A stretch of 64,000 nucleotides of DNA, from assembly GCF_000512695.2 (NCBI RefSeq), contig NZ_AZRW02000017.1, positions 53,334 through 117,333 of the forward strand, given 5' to 3'. The notes below the pieces were generated by a model. The model did not search any database and had not been told where the DNA came from. It saw only the letters and a program-made list of their open reading frames with translations. Positions within the stretch are counted from its first letter, which is position 1, and each line of letters starts with the position of its first letter. The position numbers were made by a program, and so were the translations under genes. Positions 1 through 8,173 of this stretch are shown in pieces. Source of the stretch: Pseudomonas sp. QTF5 (GTDB lineage Bacteria > Pseudomonadota > Gammaproteobacteria > Pseudomonadales > Pseudomonadaceae).

Positions 1-218
1 GTAATCGCTATCTTTTCACGATAAAAATTCGACGCCTTTTCCATTATGGAACTATTGTCCAAAAACTATATTCCTGTCTGTGTAGCGCTATATACCGAAC
101 GCGACCAACGGTATCTTAAGTGGTATTATGCCGACCATTAGTTGACGTCAATTAATGACAGAGTGATTCCACACGAGCACATTGAAGGCTGTAATTTCGA
201 GCACTGCACCGCAGCCAT

Positions 219-1205
219 TTGAAGGCGACTTCACAACAGATTTCCACCCAGAGACCCGTCAGCCCTTATGGCCGGTCTGCCCGCAGCGAACATCCATTGG
301 CTCCATCCGCTATGTACGCCAGCCTCAAGTCAATTACCCTTTGGCCGCCTTCCCGAAAAAACGCGCGCCGGTTCACGCTTTTACTGTGCATCTGCTCGGC
401 GCTCGGCAGCCTGCTGGTCTACAGTCTGTCCATGCCTCTGCCGGTGAGTTTGCTGGCACTCAATAGTGCGGCGTTGACCTGTGTCTGGGTGGGACATCGC
501 CTCTCGCGAAAATCGATAAAGTTTCAACCTCAAGAACTGGCTGACCGTCTGCTGCAAGTGCAGGAAAACGAACGCCACCGGCTCAGTCGTGAGTTGCATG
601 ATGACATCGGTCAATTGCTGACCGCCGCCAAACTTCAAAGTGAATGGCTCAAACGACGATTGCCCGAAGAACTGCAGGGGCAGTGTTCGGTACTCTGCGA
701 TACGCTGGACGAAACCCTGACCAAGGTTCGTGACGTTTCGGCCATCCTGAATCCGCGGCAACTGGCCAGTCTCGGGCTGGAAGCCAGTTTGCGTGCGCAT
801 TTGCTCAGGACCCTGGCCAATACCTCCGTGCACTGGAGCCTGGAATGCCATCAACGCTTGACAGGCATTCCGGAAGAAATGGCAGTGGCGGCTTTTCGAA
901 TCACTCAAGAAGCGATTACCAATATACTGCGTCACGCCGAGGCCAGTAATCTGTTAGTCCGCCTGCAACGCCTGCCCCAGGGCCTGACGCTGTTGATCAG
1001 CGATGACGGCCTGGGTTTCTCACCCGCGGCAGATCCCGCACGCGAGGGGCAACGCGGAATGGCCGGGATGTCGGAACGGATCGATCATTTGGGTGGCACA
1101 CTGACCGTGACCAGCGAACCGGGCAAAGGCACTCAAATAGAAGCACTCTTCCCCTGGGCGCCGCGTGCGCTGGAACGGGCCAGTACGAATAAGGTTATGC
1201 ATTGA
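219..1205 (+). CDS. NarL/UhpB-class sensor histidine kinase
   Basis: Sensor kinase paired with the response regulator that follows. A hydrophobic stretch at about residues 52-92 (one or two membrane passes) precedes the cytoplasmic kinase, and no periplasmic sensing domain is visible, so its input is unknown. His127 lies in a HisKA_3-type box (SRELHDDIGQ). The ATPase lobe has an N-box-like segment (ITQEAITNILRHAEA) and a DDGLGF G-box. Its stop overlaps the regulator's TTG start by 4 bp, which implies translational coupling. The start is uncertain: the long form begins with TTG at 219, the alternative is ATG at 312 (residue 32), and neither has a clear Shine-Dalgarno sequence. Confidence 0.85.
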   Translation: MKATSQQISTQRPVSPYGRSARSEHPLAPSAMYASLKSITLWPPSRKNARRFTLLLCICSALGSLLVYSLSMPLPVSLLALNSAALTCVWVGHRLSRKSIKFQPQELADRLLQVQENERHRLSRELHDDIGQLLTAAKLQSEWLKRRLPEELQGQCSVLCDTLDETLTKVRDVSAILNPRQLASLGLEASLRAHLLRTLANTSVHWSLECHQRLTGIPEEMAVAAFRITQEAITNILRHAEASNLLVRLQRLPQGLTLLISDDGLGFSPAADPAREGQRGMAGMSERIDHLGGTLTVTSEPGKGTQIEALFPWAPRALERASTNKVMH

Positions 1206-1861
1206 CTTGTAACTTACTTCTGGTGGACGACCACTCGCTTATCAGGGCTGGCGTGCGCGCTCTGGTGCTGGATATTCCCGGCTATGCGGTAATCGGGGAG
1301 GCCAATGATGGCTCGCAGTTGGTCGAGATGGTCGAGCTGCTATCCCCGGACATCATTCTGCTGGATATTTCCATGAAGCAAACCGATGGCCTTGAAGCCT
1401 TGCAGCGACTCAAAAGAGTACGCCCGCAGTGCAAAGTGCTCATCTTGTCGATGCACACCGACCCGGCGCTCATCATGCAGGCATTGGAATCAGGGGCTCA
1501 TGGCTACCTGCTCAAGGACACCACGGCCAGCGAACTCGAGCATGCGCTGGATGCCTTGCGCAATAACGAACGCTACCTGAGCCCGGCCATTGCTCATACC
1601 GTCATCAACCAGGCGCTGACCCGACACCAGAAAAATCAGGCGCAAACCCAGGACTCGCACAACCTGACGGCACGTCAGCTGGAAATCCTGCGACTGATTG
1701 TCCGCGGAAAATCCACCCGGGAAATCGCCAATGGCCTGGGCCTGAGCATCAAGACCGTCGAAACCCACCGCTCGCAAATCATGAAACGCTTGCAGATCTA
1801 CGATGTGGCCGGCCTGGTGCTGTTCGCCGTACGCGAGCAAATCATCAGTCTGGACGATTAG
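1202..1861 (+). CDS. LuxR/NarL-family two-component response regulator
   Basis: DNA-binding response regulator of 219 aa, the partner of the upstream kinase. An N-terminal receiver domain (about 1-120) carries the acidic pair DD at 9-10 and the phospho-acceptor Asp55 (IILLDIS). A C-terminal LuxR-type HTH (about 152-212) contains LTARQLEILRLI and SIKTVETHRSQIMKRL. Translation starts at TTG inside the last codons of the kinase gene. Its 3' end overlaps the convergent yegS gene by 17 bp. The target genes cannot be read from the window. Confidence 0.93.
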   Translation: MTCNLLLVDDHSLIRAGVRALVLDIPGYAVIGEANDGSQLVEMVELLSPDIILLDISMKQTDGLEALQRLKRVRPQCKVLILSMHTDPALIMQALESGAHGYLLKDTTASELEHALDALRNNERYLSPAIAHTVINQALTRHQKNQAQTQDSHNLTARQLEILRLIVRGKSTREIANGLGLSIKTVETHRSQIMKRLQIYDVAGLVLFAVREQIISLDD

Positions 1862-2762
1862 CCGGATTCGAGACGCTCAGCAGCGGCGAACCCTCGGGCA
1901 AATGCACACGCAATGCCGCCGGACGCGCCGAGAAACGCAGACTATCGCCCTCCAGAGGTTCACCATCAAGGTTGATATAAAGCCCCTCCGAGACTTTGAT
2001 CTCGACCCATGGCAAGCGAGCTCGCACAAACATGTTGTCGATTCCGAAGCCATCGGTCAGCAGGTCTTTCAAGGTACTGACCACCTCCTGTGGCGCGGGC
2101 AAAATGCTGATATCCAGCAGGCCATCGTCAGCCAGCGCCTGTGGGCACAACACATGACCACCGCCAGCCTGACGGCCATTGCCAATACCCAATGCCAACA
2201 ATTCGCCGCTCCAGTGAAAATCCGGCCCCTGCAACTCGCCATAGGCCGCATGCAACTCACTGAAGCGCGATAAACCCGTGAAGAGATAAGCGGCGCCTCC
2301 GAGAATTTTTTTCAGATCCTCGGAGGTGTTGGCCGTGACCTGACTGCCAAAGCCGCCCGTGGCCATGTTCAGGAAAACTTGCCCGCCGACTTCTCCCAGA
2401 TCAATGGCTCGCGGGGCAGTCTCCAGAAGGTCCAACGCCTGAGCGGGCTCCAGAGGCACACCGGCAGCGCGGGCAAAATCGTTGGCGGTGCCCAAGGGCA
2501 AAAGCACCAGACTGGCCTGCGTCGAATGCGCCGCCATGGCTTCGGCAATATCACGCAAGGTCCCATCACCGCCGCCGGCAATCAGCTGTGTATAGCCTGC
2601 CGCCAGCGCTTCTTCTACCAACCGCTGCGCATCACCGGCCTCCCAAGTCAGTCGAACAGCCAGTTCCCAGCCCTGCTGGCGCTTGCCTTCGACAGCTGCA
2701 CGGACCTCCTCATTGGGGGCCTGCTTGCCATGCAGAATCAACAGCGCCTTGCGCTCACTCAT
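1845..2762 (-). CDS. yegS: YegS-type lipid kinase (diacylglycerol kinase catalytic domain)
   Basis: Predicted ATP-dependent lipid kinase of 305 aa. Known YegS phosphorylates phosphatidylglycerol in vitro, but the physiological substrate is unsettled. The DAGK catalytic signature GGGDGTLRD is at residues 63-71, followed by LPLGTANDFARAAGVPLE, typical of the family nucleotide-binding region. The C-terminal beta-sandwich half ends near residue 300. I chose ATG at 2762 because GGGAG lies about 8 nt upstream; a GTG at 2771 would add three residues. It stands alone and converges on the response-regulator gene with a 17-bp overlap. Confidence 0.92.
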   Translation of the reverse strand: MSERKALLILHGKQAPNEEVRAAVEGKRQQGWELAVRLTWEAGDAQRLVEEALAAGYTQLIAGGGDGTLRDIAEAMAAHSTQASLVLLPLGTANDFARAAGVPLEPAQALDLLETAPRAIDLGEVGGQVFLNMATGGFGSQVTANTSEDLKKILGGAAYLFTGLSRFSELHAAYGELQGPDFHWSGELLALGIGNGRQAGGGHVLCPQALADDGLLDISILPAPQEVVSTLKDLLTDGFGIDNMFVRARLPWVEIKVSEGLYINLDGEPLEGDSLRFSARPAALRVHLPEGSPLLSVSNPANRPD

Positions 2763-2997
2763 TTTTGCCACTCCCGAATCCGCAATCTCATGGGATATGT
2801 TGACCTCGCAGCCCCTTATAAAAGTCGCAAGAATTTGAATTATTTCCAGGGGAAGGAAACGTGAGTCCTACAGAGTGGTGTTTTTTCTTACAAAACGTGA
2901 GGAATCGGCTCAATTGACCCACCTGGGCAATTGGTACACCGTTGTGTCTCGGTTATCAGTCATCACCCGTTAATTGGACACAGGGACGTGAAAAACA

Positions 2998-3393
2998 ATG
3001 AATAGAACCCCCTCAGGAACCTCAAAAAGCGCAAGCAATGGTATCGACCACTTGAATGGTTTAACGCAAGGAGCCAACTCCTCCATGCAAAACAATGAAC
3101 TCAGACTACCGGTAACTCCGGTCGCGCCGTTCGCAGAAAATCGCGCCAATCATCAGGCTGAACTCAAAAACAGCGCAAAGCCCGCCGGAGAAGTCGATAT
3201 GGAACCTCGCATCATTGAACTGGAAGCACACCTCAAGTACATCCGAAGAGACATGGATGAAGTCCGGGATGACGTCAAATCCATCAAACACAGGCTTGCC
3301 TATTCAGCTGGCGGAACAGCCGTGATCCTGGGACTTCTGGCCTGGATCGCCAACAGCCGCTTCGACCAGGTCGTGACACTTCTGGCACATTAA
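2998..3393 (+). CDS. Small membrane-anchored coiled-coil protein, unknown function
   Basis: Unrecognised 131-aa protein. Residues 1-65 are polar, Ser/Asn/Ala-rich and probably disordered. Residues 67-100 are charged and helical (MEPRIIELEAHLKYIRRDMD onward) with coiled-coil spacing. A single hydrophobic segment at about 103-119 (GGTAVILGLLAWIA) should be a membrane anchor near the C terminus. ATG at 2998 is preceded by AGGGA at good spacing. An internal ATG at 3199 would give a 64-aa protein holding just the coiled coil and anchor, so the N-terminal extension may be lineage-specific. It is a lone gene between yegS and moeA. Confidence 0.7.
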   Translation: MNRTPSGTSKSASNGIDHLNGLTQGANSSMQNNELRLPVTPVAPFAENRANHQAELKNSAKPAGEVDMEPRIIELEAHLKYIRRDMDEVRDDVKSIKHRLAYSAGGTAVILGLLAWIANSRFDQVVTLLAH

Positions 3394-3457
3394 GGAATGG
3401 TCATGCATGCAAGCCCAAGGCGATGACCCGGGCTTGCGTGGCAAAACCAGCGCCAAC

Positions 3458-4684
3458 TCAGCTCAAGACTTCACTCAGCGGGATGAAGCTCACCCAATCA
3501 CCCTCGATCAGCGTACGGCCCTCCAGCACTTCAACCAGGCCGTCAGCCCAGGCTGCACTGCGCAGTACGCCAGAACTCTGATTCCTGTAGATGATTGCCC
3601 GGCCATTCTCCAGACGTCCGCGCAAGTACTCACGTCGGTTACCGGCCTTTGGCCAGACAAACCCTGCCGGCACCTGAAACTTCAGGGGCTCAACCTCTTT
3701 GACGCCTTGGCGGCGCAAAAGGTAGGGCCTAGCCAACAGAGCAAAAGTCACCAGTGTCGACGCCGGATTGCCGGGTAAACCAATCACAGGCACGCCACGA
3801 AAATGCCCGAACGTCAGTGGTTTGCCTGGTTTGATGGCAAGCTTCCACAGAGTCAATTCGCCCTCTTCCCGCAAGGCAATGCCCAGAAAGTCGGCCTCTC
3901 CCACCGATACACCGCCGGTCGAGAGAATCAGGTCGACATCCTTCAACTCGCCAAGGCGGGCACGAGTGGTCGCTAAATCATCGGGAAGAATCCCGGCATC
4001 GATCACCTCACACCCCAAGCGCTGTAACCAGCTGCAGAGCAATACTCGATTACTGTTATAGATCTGTCCCGGCCCAAGGGCCTTGCCTGGCTCAATCAGC
4101 TCATCACCGGTAGACAAAACCGCAACACGAACCTTGCGAACCACCTCCAGCTCAGCGCATCCCAGCGACGCCGCCAGCCCCTGCTCGATAGGCCCCAAAC
4201 GCGTTCCCGCGGGCAAGATCAGCTCACCGACGGTGGCTTCCTGACCTTGTGGACGGATGTTCTGTCCTGGGGTCATGGTCTCGGTGAAACGTACCCGCTC
4301 ATCCGCCTGAACCTCGGCGTTCTCTTGCATCTCGACACAGTCGGCACCTGCGGGCACAGGCGCGCCGGTGAAGATCCGCGCACAGGTACCCGGCTTCAAG
4401 GGCTCCGGGGCCTGGCCTGCAAAAATCTTCTGACTGACCACCAACGGCTCTCCCGTCCAGTCGGCCAGGTGCAAGGCATAACCGTCCATGGCACTGTTGG
4501 GCCAAGGCGGCAAATCAAGTGTCGAGACCAGGTCAGTGGCCAGTACACGCCCCTGAACCTGCACCAACGGCAAGCGTTCGTGTTCATCAATCTTCGAGGC
4601 GTCGGCCATTTCCAGTAAACGCGCCAGTGCTTCCTCGACAGCCATCAGGTTGCCAGTCTTGCCTGGCTTACCCGCGGGATTCAC
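3458..4684 (-). CDS. moeA: Molybdopterin molybdenumtransferase MoeA
   Basis: Inserts molybdate into adenylylated molybdopterin, the last common step of molybdenum cofactor synthesis. The 408-aa length is normal for MoeA. Family motifs seen are the MPT/Mo-binding stretch STGDELIEPG, DLILSTGGVSVGEADFLG, IKPGKPLTFG and GLPGNPASTLVTF, and the N-terminal PWPNSAMDGYAL segment conserved in MoeA. It lies downstream of moaB on the same strand and its ATG overlaps the moaB stop by 17 bp, so the two are cotranscribed and coupled. MobA, which makes the guanine dinucleotide form, is divergent just beyond moaB. Confidence 0.95.
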   Translation of the reverse strand: MNPAGKPGKTGNLMAVEEALARLLEMADASKIDEHERLPLVQVQGRVLATDLVSTLDLPPWPNSAMDGYALHLADWTGEPLVVSQKIFAGQAPEPLKPGTCARIFTGAPVPAGADCVEMQENAEVQADERVRFTETMTPGQNIRPQGQEATVGELILPAGTRLGPIEQGLAASLGCAELEVVRKVRVAVLSTGDELIEPGKALGPGQIYNSNRVLLCSWLQRLGCEVIDAGILPDDLATTRARLGELKDVDLILSTGGVSVGEADFLGIALREEGELTLWKLAIKPGKPLTFGHFRGVPVIGLPGNPASTLVTFALLARPYLLRRQGVKEVEPLKFQVPAGFVWPKAGNRREYLRGRLENGRAIIYRNQSSGVLRSAAWADGLVEVLEGRTLIEGDWVSFIPLSEVLS

Positions 4685-5207
4685 AGGGTGCCGCCTGTTT
4701 CAGATGGGCCACGAAATTGCACGGACGGTGACGCGAATCCAGTTGCTCGGCGAGAATGCCATCCCAACCGGTGCGCACCGCATTGGTCGAGCCGGGTAAA
4801 CAGCACACCAGCGTGCCATTGGCCAGACCGGCCAAGGCCCGGGACTGAACCGTCGAGGTGCCAATATCCGCGACCGATATCTGCCGGAACAATTCACCAA
4901 AACCATCGACTTGCTTATCCAGCAGGCAACTCACGGCTTCGGGCGTGCTGTCGCGACCGGTGAACCCGGTACCGCCGGTGATCAACACCACTTGCACGAC
5001 CTCATCGGCAATCCAGCTGGCGACTTGCGCGCGAATTTTGTAGAGGTCATCTTTAAGCAGTACACGGGCCGCCAGGTTATGACCGGCAGCGCTCAAACGG
5101 TCGACGAAGACCTGGCCTGAGGTATCGGTTTCCAGGGTACGGGTATCGCTGACAGTCAGCACCGCGATATTGAGCGGTGCGAAAGGTACATCAGCCTTGG
5201 CTTTCAT
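4668..5207 (-). CDS. moaB: Molybdenum cofactor biosynthesis protein MoaB/MogA family
   Basis: MPT-binding protein of 179 aa acting before MoeA; by family it adenylylates molybdopterin or has a related role. The MoCF-biosynthesis fold is shown by AVLTVSDTRTLETDTSG at the N terminus, VVLITGGTGFTGRDSTPEAV in the middle, and the C-terminal CLPGSTNAV. It is the first gene of the moaB-moeA operon (17-bp overlap). An 81-bp gap separates it from divergent mobA, which probably holds both promoters. MoaB versus MogA is decided by length and context, not by a diagnostic residue. Confidence 0.93.
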   Translation of the reverse strand: MKAKADVPFAPLNIAVLTVSDTRTLETDTSGQVFVDRLSAAGHNLAARVLLKDDLYKIRAQVASWIADEVVQVVLITGGTGFTGRDSTPEAVSCLLDKQVDGFGELFRQISVADIGTSTVQSRALAGLANGTLVCCLPGSTNAVRTGWDGILAEQLDSRHRPCNFVAHLKQAAPCESRG

Positions 5208-5288
5208 AGGCTCGTCCAGTTGTAGGAGAAACAGCCCGGTGTTATATCACAGCGCCTCATTTTTTCGCCGCCCCCATGGAGAAGTGCG

Positions 5289-5891
5289 ATGACCTCGAAT
5301 ACACCTCTGCCGCCTTGCTCCATTCTGCTCCTGGCCGGCGGCCGTGGCCAACGCATGGGCGGTCAGGACAAGGGGTTGCTGGATTGGCACGGCGAACCGC
5401 TGATCGCCCATCTGCACCGCAAGACGCGCCCGCTGAGTGATGACCTGATCATCTCCTGCAACAGAAACCTGGAAAAATATGCGCCTTATGCGGATCAGTT
5501 GGTCCATGACGACGAAGGCGACTTTCCAGGACCATTGGCCGGTATTCGCGCAGGCTTGAAAGCCGCCCGCCACACTCACTTACTGGTGCTGCCCTGCGAT
5601 GTACCACGCATCGATGCCGCGCTGCTCCAGAACATGCGTGAAACCGCCGGACAGCATCCGGACAAACCGTTGATGCTGCGCCATGGCGAACATTGGGAAC
5701 CCTTGCTGTGCATCATTCCTGTCGCGCTTTCAGCGGCTTTCGAGACCGCCTGGAACGAAGGCGAGCGCAGCCCGGGTCGCCTTATGCGCAAGCTGGGCGC
5801 CACAGCCCTGCAATGCCCGGACAACGACCCTCGCCTGGCCAATCTCAATACGCCGGAACTGTTAGGCACACACCACACTGTGTCAGACTGA
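5289..5891 (+). CDS. mobA: Molybdenum cofactor guanylyltransferase MobA
   Basis: Transfers GMP from GTP to the molybdenum cofactor, giving the MGD form used by nitrate reductase and formate dehydrogenase. The protein has 200 aa. The nucleotidyltransferase signature [18 protein letters not shown] is at residues 13-30, and [29 protein letters not shown] and [10 protein letters not shown] follow in family order. ATG at 5289 has GGAGAAG upstream. It is divergent from moaB-moeA, so the three form one cofactor locus. Confidence 0.95.
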   Translation: MTSNTPLPPCSILLLAGGRGQRMGGQDKGLLDWHGEPLIAHLHRKTRPLSDDLIISCNRNLEKYAPYADQLVHDDEGDFPGPLAGIRAGLKAARHTHLLVLPCDVPRIDAALLQNMRETAGQHPDKPLMLRHGEHWEPLLCIIPVALSAAFETAWNEGERSPGRLMRKLGATALQCPDNDPRLANLNTPELLGTHHTVSD

Positions 5892-5967
5892 CATGCGAAG
5901 GAACTTGCGTGCGTTGTACACGTCTCAAGCTCGGCAACCAAAAGAATTCCCATTCGGAGACACACCC

Positions 5968-6189
5968 ATGACCCAACGGACCCTCGCCACTTTCATGCTC
6001 GCACTGGGCCTTGCGACCCTCGCCGGTTGCGCATCGCCTACAGTGATCACCTTGAATGACGGTCGAGAAATCCAGGCTGTCGACGCGCCTAAGTACGATG
6101 AAGAATCGGGCTTTTACGAATTCGAACAACTGGATGGCAAGCACACCCGCGTCAATAAAGATCAGGTCCGTACCGTTAAAGATCTGTAA
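5968..6189 (+). CDS. YgdI/YgdR-family small lipoprotein
   Basis: Lipoprotein of 73 aa. Residues 1-19 form a signal peptide ending in a lipobox (LATLAGC), so acylation at Cys20 is predicted. The mature part has the YgdI/YgdR SH3-like pattern (TVITLNDGREIQ, then YEFEQLDGKHTRVNKDQVRTV). ATG at 5968 follows CGGAGACACACCC; an in-frame ATG at 5893 would place a non-signal sequence before the signal peptide and is not preferred. The function of the family is unknown. A strong terminator follows directly. Confidence 0.9.
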   Translation: MTQRTLATFMLALGLATLAGCASPTVITLNDGREIQAVDAPKYDEESGFYEFEQLDGKHTRVNKDQVRTVKDL

Positions 6190-6214
6190 TCTTTGCGGCG
6201 ACAACCGGATACAG

Positions 6215-6244
6215 AAAAGCCCGCTTTATAAAGCGGGCTTTTTC
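6215..6244. terminator. Intrinsic terminator, bidirectional
   Basis: GC-rich stem AAAGCCCGCTTT / AAAGCGGGCTTT with a 2-nt TA loop, flanked by A and T runs. It ends transcription of the lipoprotein gene on + and can serve the convergent pseudouridine synthase gene on -. Confidence 0.9.
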
Positions 6245-6279
6245 GTGGCTGAAGAAAAGCAGAGTCGTTAGACCTGTGA

Positions 6280-7170
6280 TCACCACTGCAAGGTGATAGT
6301 GCTTTCGAATTCTCTTTCCTGCCCCGTGACCGGATCGACAAATCGCAGCCCTTGGGCCAACAGCTTCAAGGGGTTGGCATAGTCATCTTCAACGTCCTTG
6401 AGCACCTGCGGATAGAACGGATCATTGCAGATGCTGGCCCCCAGAGCTGTCATGTGAACTCGCAACTGATGTTTCTTGCCCGTCACCGGGTACAGAGCAT
6501 ACCGCCAGAGTTCACCATTTTTTTCCCTGACCTCGACAGCCGTCTCGGTGTTGCTGAGGCCCGGACCTTCTTGCATGCGAAAAAACGGCTCGCCATCGAT
6601 AAGTCGACTTTTATGGACCAGCGGAAAGGAGTGTTCTGGCAATGCCCGGGCGATTGCCTCATAGCGCTTTTCGATCTGGCGTGCAGGAAACAAGGATTGA
6701 TACGCCGACCGACTCTGAGGGTTGGCTGAAAACAGTACCAGCCCCGCCGTATGCCGGTCGATCCGATGCAAAGGCACCAAGTGCGGGTTATCCAGGCGAC
6801 GGATCAGGCGCCGTAGCAATGTCTGCTCAACGTATTCACCCGCCGGCGTCACAGGGAGAAAGTGCGGTTTGTCCGCCACCACCAGATGCTCGTCGGCGTA
6901 GAGGATCGACTCCACCACCGGGATCGGTTTTTCGTCCGGTACTTCACGGAAATAATGAATCCTCAGACCTTCCTTATAAGGCAGATCCAGGGCGATCGGC
7001 AGGCCTTGCCCATCGAGGACACGACCGCGCGCAATTCTGTCCAGCCATTGTTCACGACCGATGGCGCTGAAGTGTTCGCACAGGCAATCGAGTACGGTCT
7101 GCCACGGCCCAGGCGGCAGATAGAGCGTGCTGGCCTGGTTGTGTGCAGCAGAAAAAGATGAAGTGGACAT
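6280..7170 (-). CDS. RluA-family pseudouridine synthase
   Basis: Isomerises uridine to pseudouridine in RNA; the target is not evident. The protein has 296 aa. The RluA catalytic motif is HRIDRHTAG at residues 135-143, with Asp138 as the predicted catalytic residue. GKKHQLRVHM, another family block, follows towards the C terminus. There is no clear S4 RNA-binding domain. I chose ATG at 7170; a TTG at 7191 would add seven residues. It lies 72 bp downstream of the SOS-box gene on the same strand with no terminator seen between, so it could be partly cotranscribed with it. Confidence 0.9.
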   Translation of the reverse strand: MSTSSFSAAHNQASTLYLPPGPWQTVLDCLCEHFSAIGREQWLDRIARGRVLDGQGLPIALDLPYKEGLRIHYFREVPDEKPIPVVESILYADEHLVVADKPHFLPVTPAGEYVEQTLLRRLIRRLDNPHLVPLHRIDRHTAGLVLFSANPQSRSAYQSLFPARQIEKRYEAIARALPEHSFPLVHKSRLIDGEPFFRMQEGPGLSNTETAVEVREKNGELWRYALYPVTGKKHQLRVHMTALGASICNDPFYPQVLKDVEDDYANPLKLLAQGLRFVDPVTGQEREFESTITLQW

Positions 7171-7242
7171 ACGAAAAGCTCTAACCCTCAATACAGAGCG
7201 GCATTATCCAACAGTGGCCGGAACGAACCTAGAAGAGAATCC

Positions 7243-7563
7243 TCAGGCCGGTATCGACTGTGTTCGAGCGGCCGCTTCGGTGAACTCCTTGAGCCAGCGC
7301 AGCACATCGACCGCTTCCCAGCGCCCCGGATCATAAAGCGCATACAACAACCCCTGATAACCCACGACATCCAGTTGTCGGTGATAGCCCGCACGCTGGA
7401 ACAAGGCTTCGATTTCGGCGAAACAGGTATTGAAATGCAATTTGTTGAAGGGCGTTTTCCCCTCCGTGACCAAGCCATCCAGACGCAATTCGAGGACGGC
7501 CTCGCGCACCACGTCCGCCGACATCCGGTTCACGCTGTTCTTCAATTGTTCGACATTGACCAT
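7243..7563 (-). CDS. Small conserved hypothetical protein behind a LexA box
   Basis: A 106-aa soluble protein that I cannot assign to a named family; similar proteins are sometimes labelled transcriptional regulator, but I see no convincing helix-turn-helix. It is mostly helical with a central segment (KTPFNKLHFNTCFAEIEALF) and a Trp/Arg-rich tail. There is no signal peptide or membrane segment. AGAGGGA precedes the ATG. The notable context is a 16-bp LexA-type operator 75 bp upstream over a predicted promoter, which makes it a likely SOS-induced gene. Confidence 0.8.
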   Translation of the reverse strand: MVNVEQLKNSVNRMSADVVREAVLELRLDGLVTEGKTPFNKLHFNTCFAEIEALFQRAGYHRQLDVVGYQGLLYALYDPGRWEAVDVLRWLKEFTEAAARTQSIPA

Positions 7564-7637
7564 GATTCATCCCTCTTGCACCCGACTTGCCTGCTCAAAC
7601 CCGAAAACCAGCGGCGGCAAGGCAGCATCACGAATAA

Positions 7638-7679
7638 CTGTATACGCATACAGTATCCGAATAACATCGGTTAAGCCAA
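7638..7679 (-). promoter_or_regulatory. LexA (SOS) box overlapping a sigma70-like promoter
   Basis: CTGTATACGCATACAG at 7638-7653 fits the gammaproteobacterial LexA consensus CTG-N10-CAG with alternating T/A spacing. On the minus strand a candidate -35 (TTGGCT, 7679-7674) and -10 (GATACT, 7657-7652) are spaced 16 bp, so LexA bound at the box would cover the -10 and start site. It drives the gene starting at 7563. Confidence 0.75.
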
Positions 7680-7727
7680 GGTATCAATCATAAAGTTCGA
7701 CACGCGGGAACACCGTCACCGTCCCTC

Positions 7728-7964
7728 CTACCGCAGGAACGCCACCACTTCATCGGCACCGAACGGCCAGCCCAGCTCAGCGCCGGTATCGACCCGTCGT
7801 AACACCGGAATACGCAGACTGTAAGCTTCGAACCAGGTTTCATCGTCAGCGATATCCACCAGCTCCACCAACAGACCACGCTCGACAAATTCCATCAGCA
7901 TGGCTTCGGCGAGTTCACAGAGATGGCAACCAACGGTGCCGAACAGCTGACATTCAGGAGGCAT
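7728..7964 (-). CDS. Glutaredoxin-like (DUF836-type) thiol protein
   Basis: A 78-aa thioredoxin-fold protein with a CHLC redox motif (Cys13, Cys16) close to the N terminus, the cis-Pro region SLRIPVLRRV at about 50-59, and a short C-terminal helix. The size and layout match glutaredoxin-2-like DUF836 proteins. ATG at 7964 is preceded on its strand by no strong Shine-Dalgarno. It lies upstream of the LexA-box gene but before the box, so it should not share that control. Confidence 0.85.
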   Translation of the reverse strand: MPPECQLFGTVGCHLCELAEAMLMEFVERGLLVELVDIADDETWFEAYSLRIPVLRRVDTGAELGWPFGADEVVAFLR

Positions 7965-8173
7965 GACGACAAGACCAAACGAAGTAAGCGCTCATTCTAG
8001 GCCCGCTATCAAAAGCAGTCGAGCCGATGCCCGATCTGTCTGAGCAATGGCTGATTTCAAGAGATTTCGGCAAACTCCTGACGCACATCATTCGCCTCAA
8101 CTGTCATTTGCGCGATGCTCGCGTCTTTTTTGCCTCTACGCTTGAGTAGTCAGAACCCTCACCGGAGTTTTTT

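Noticed and set aside
3409..3437. Inverted repeat GCAAGCCC...GGGCTTGC after moeA
   Set aside because: GC-rich stem but no T run on either side, so not called as a terminator.
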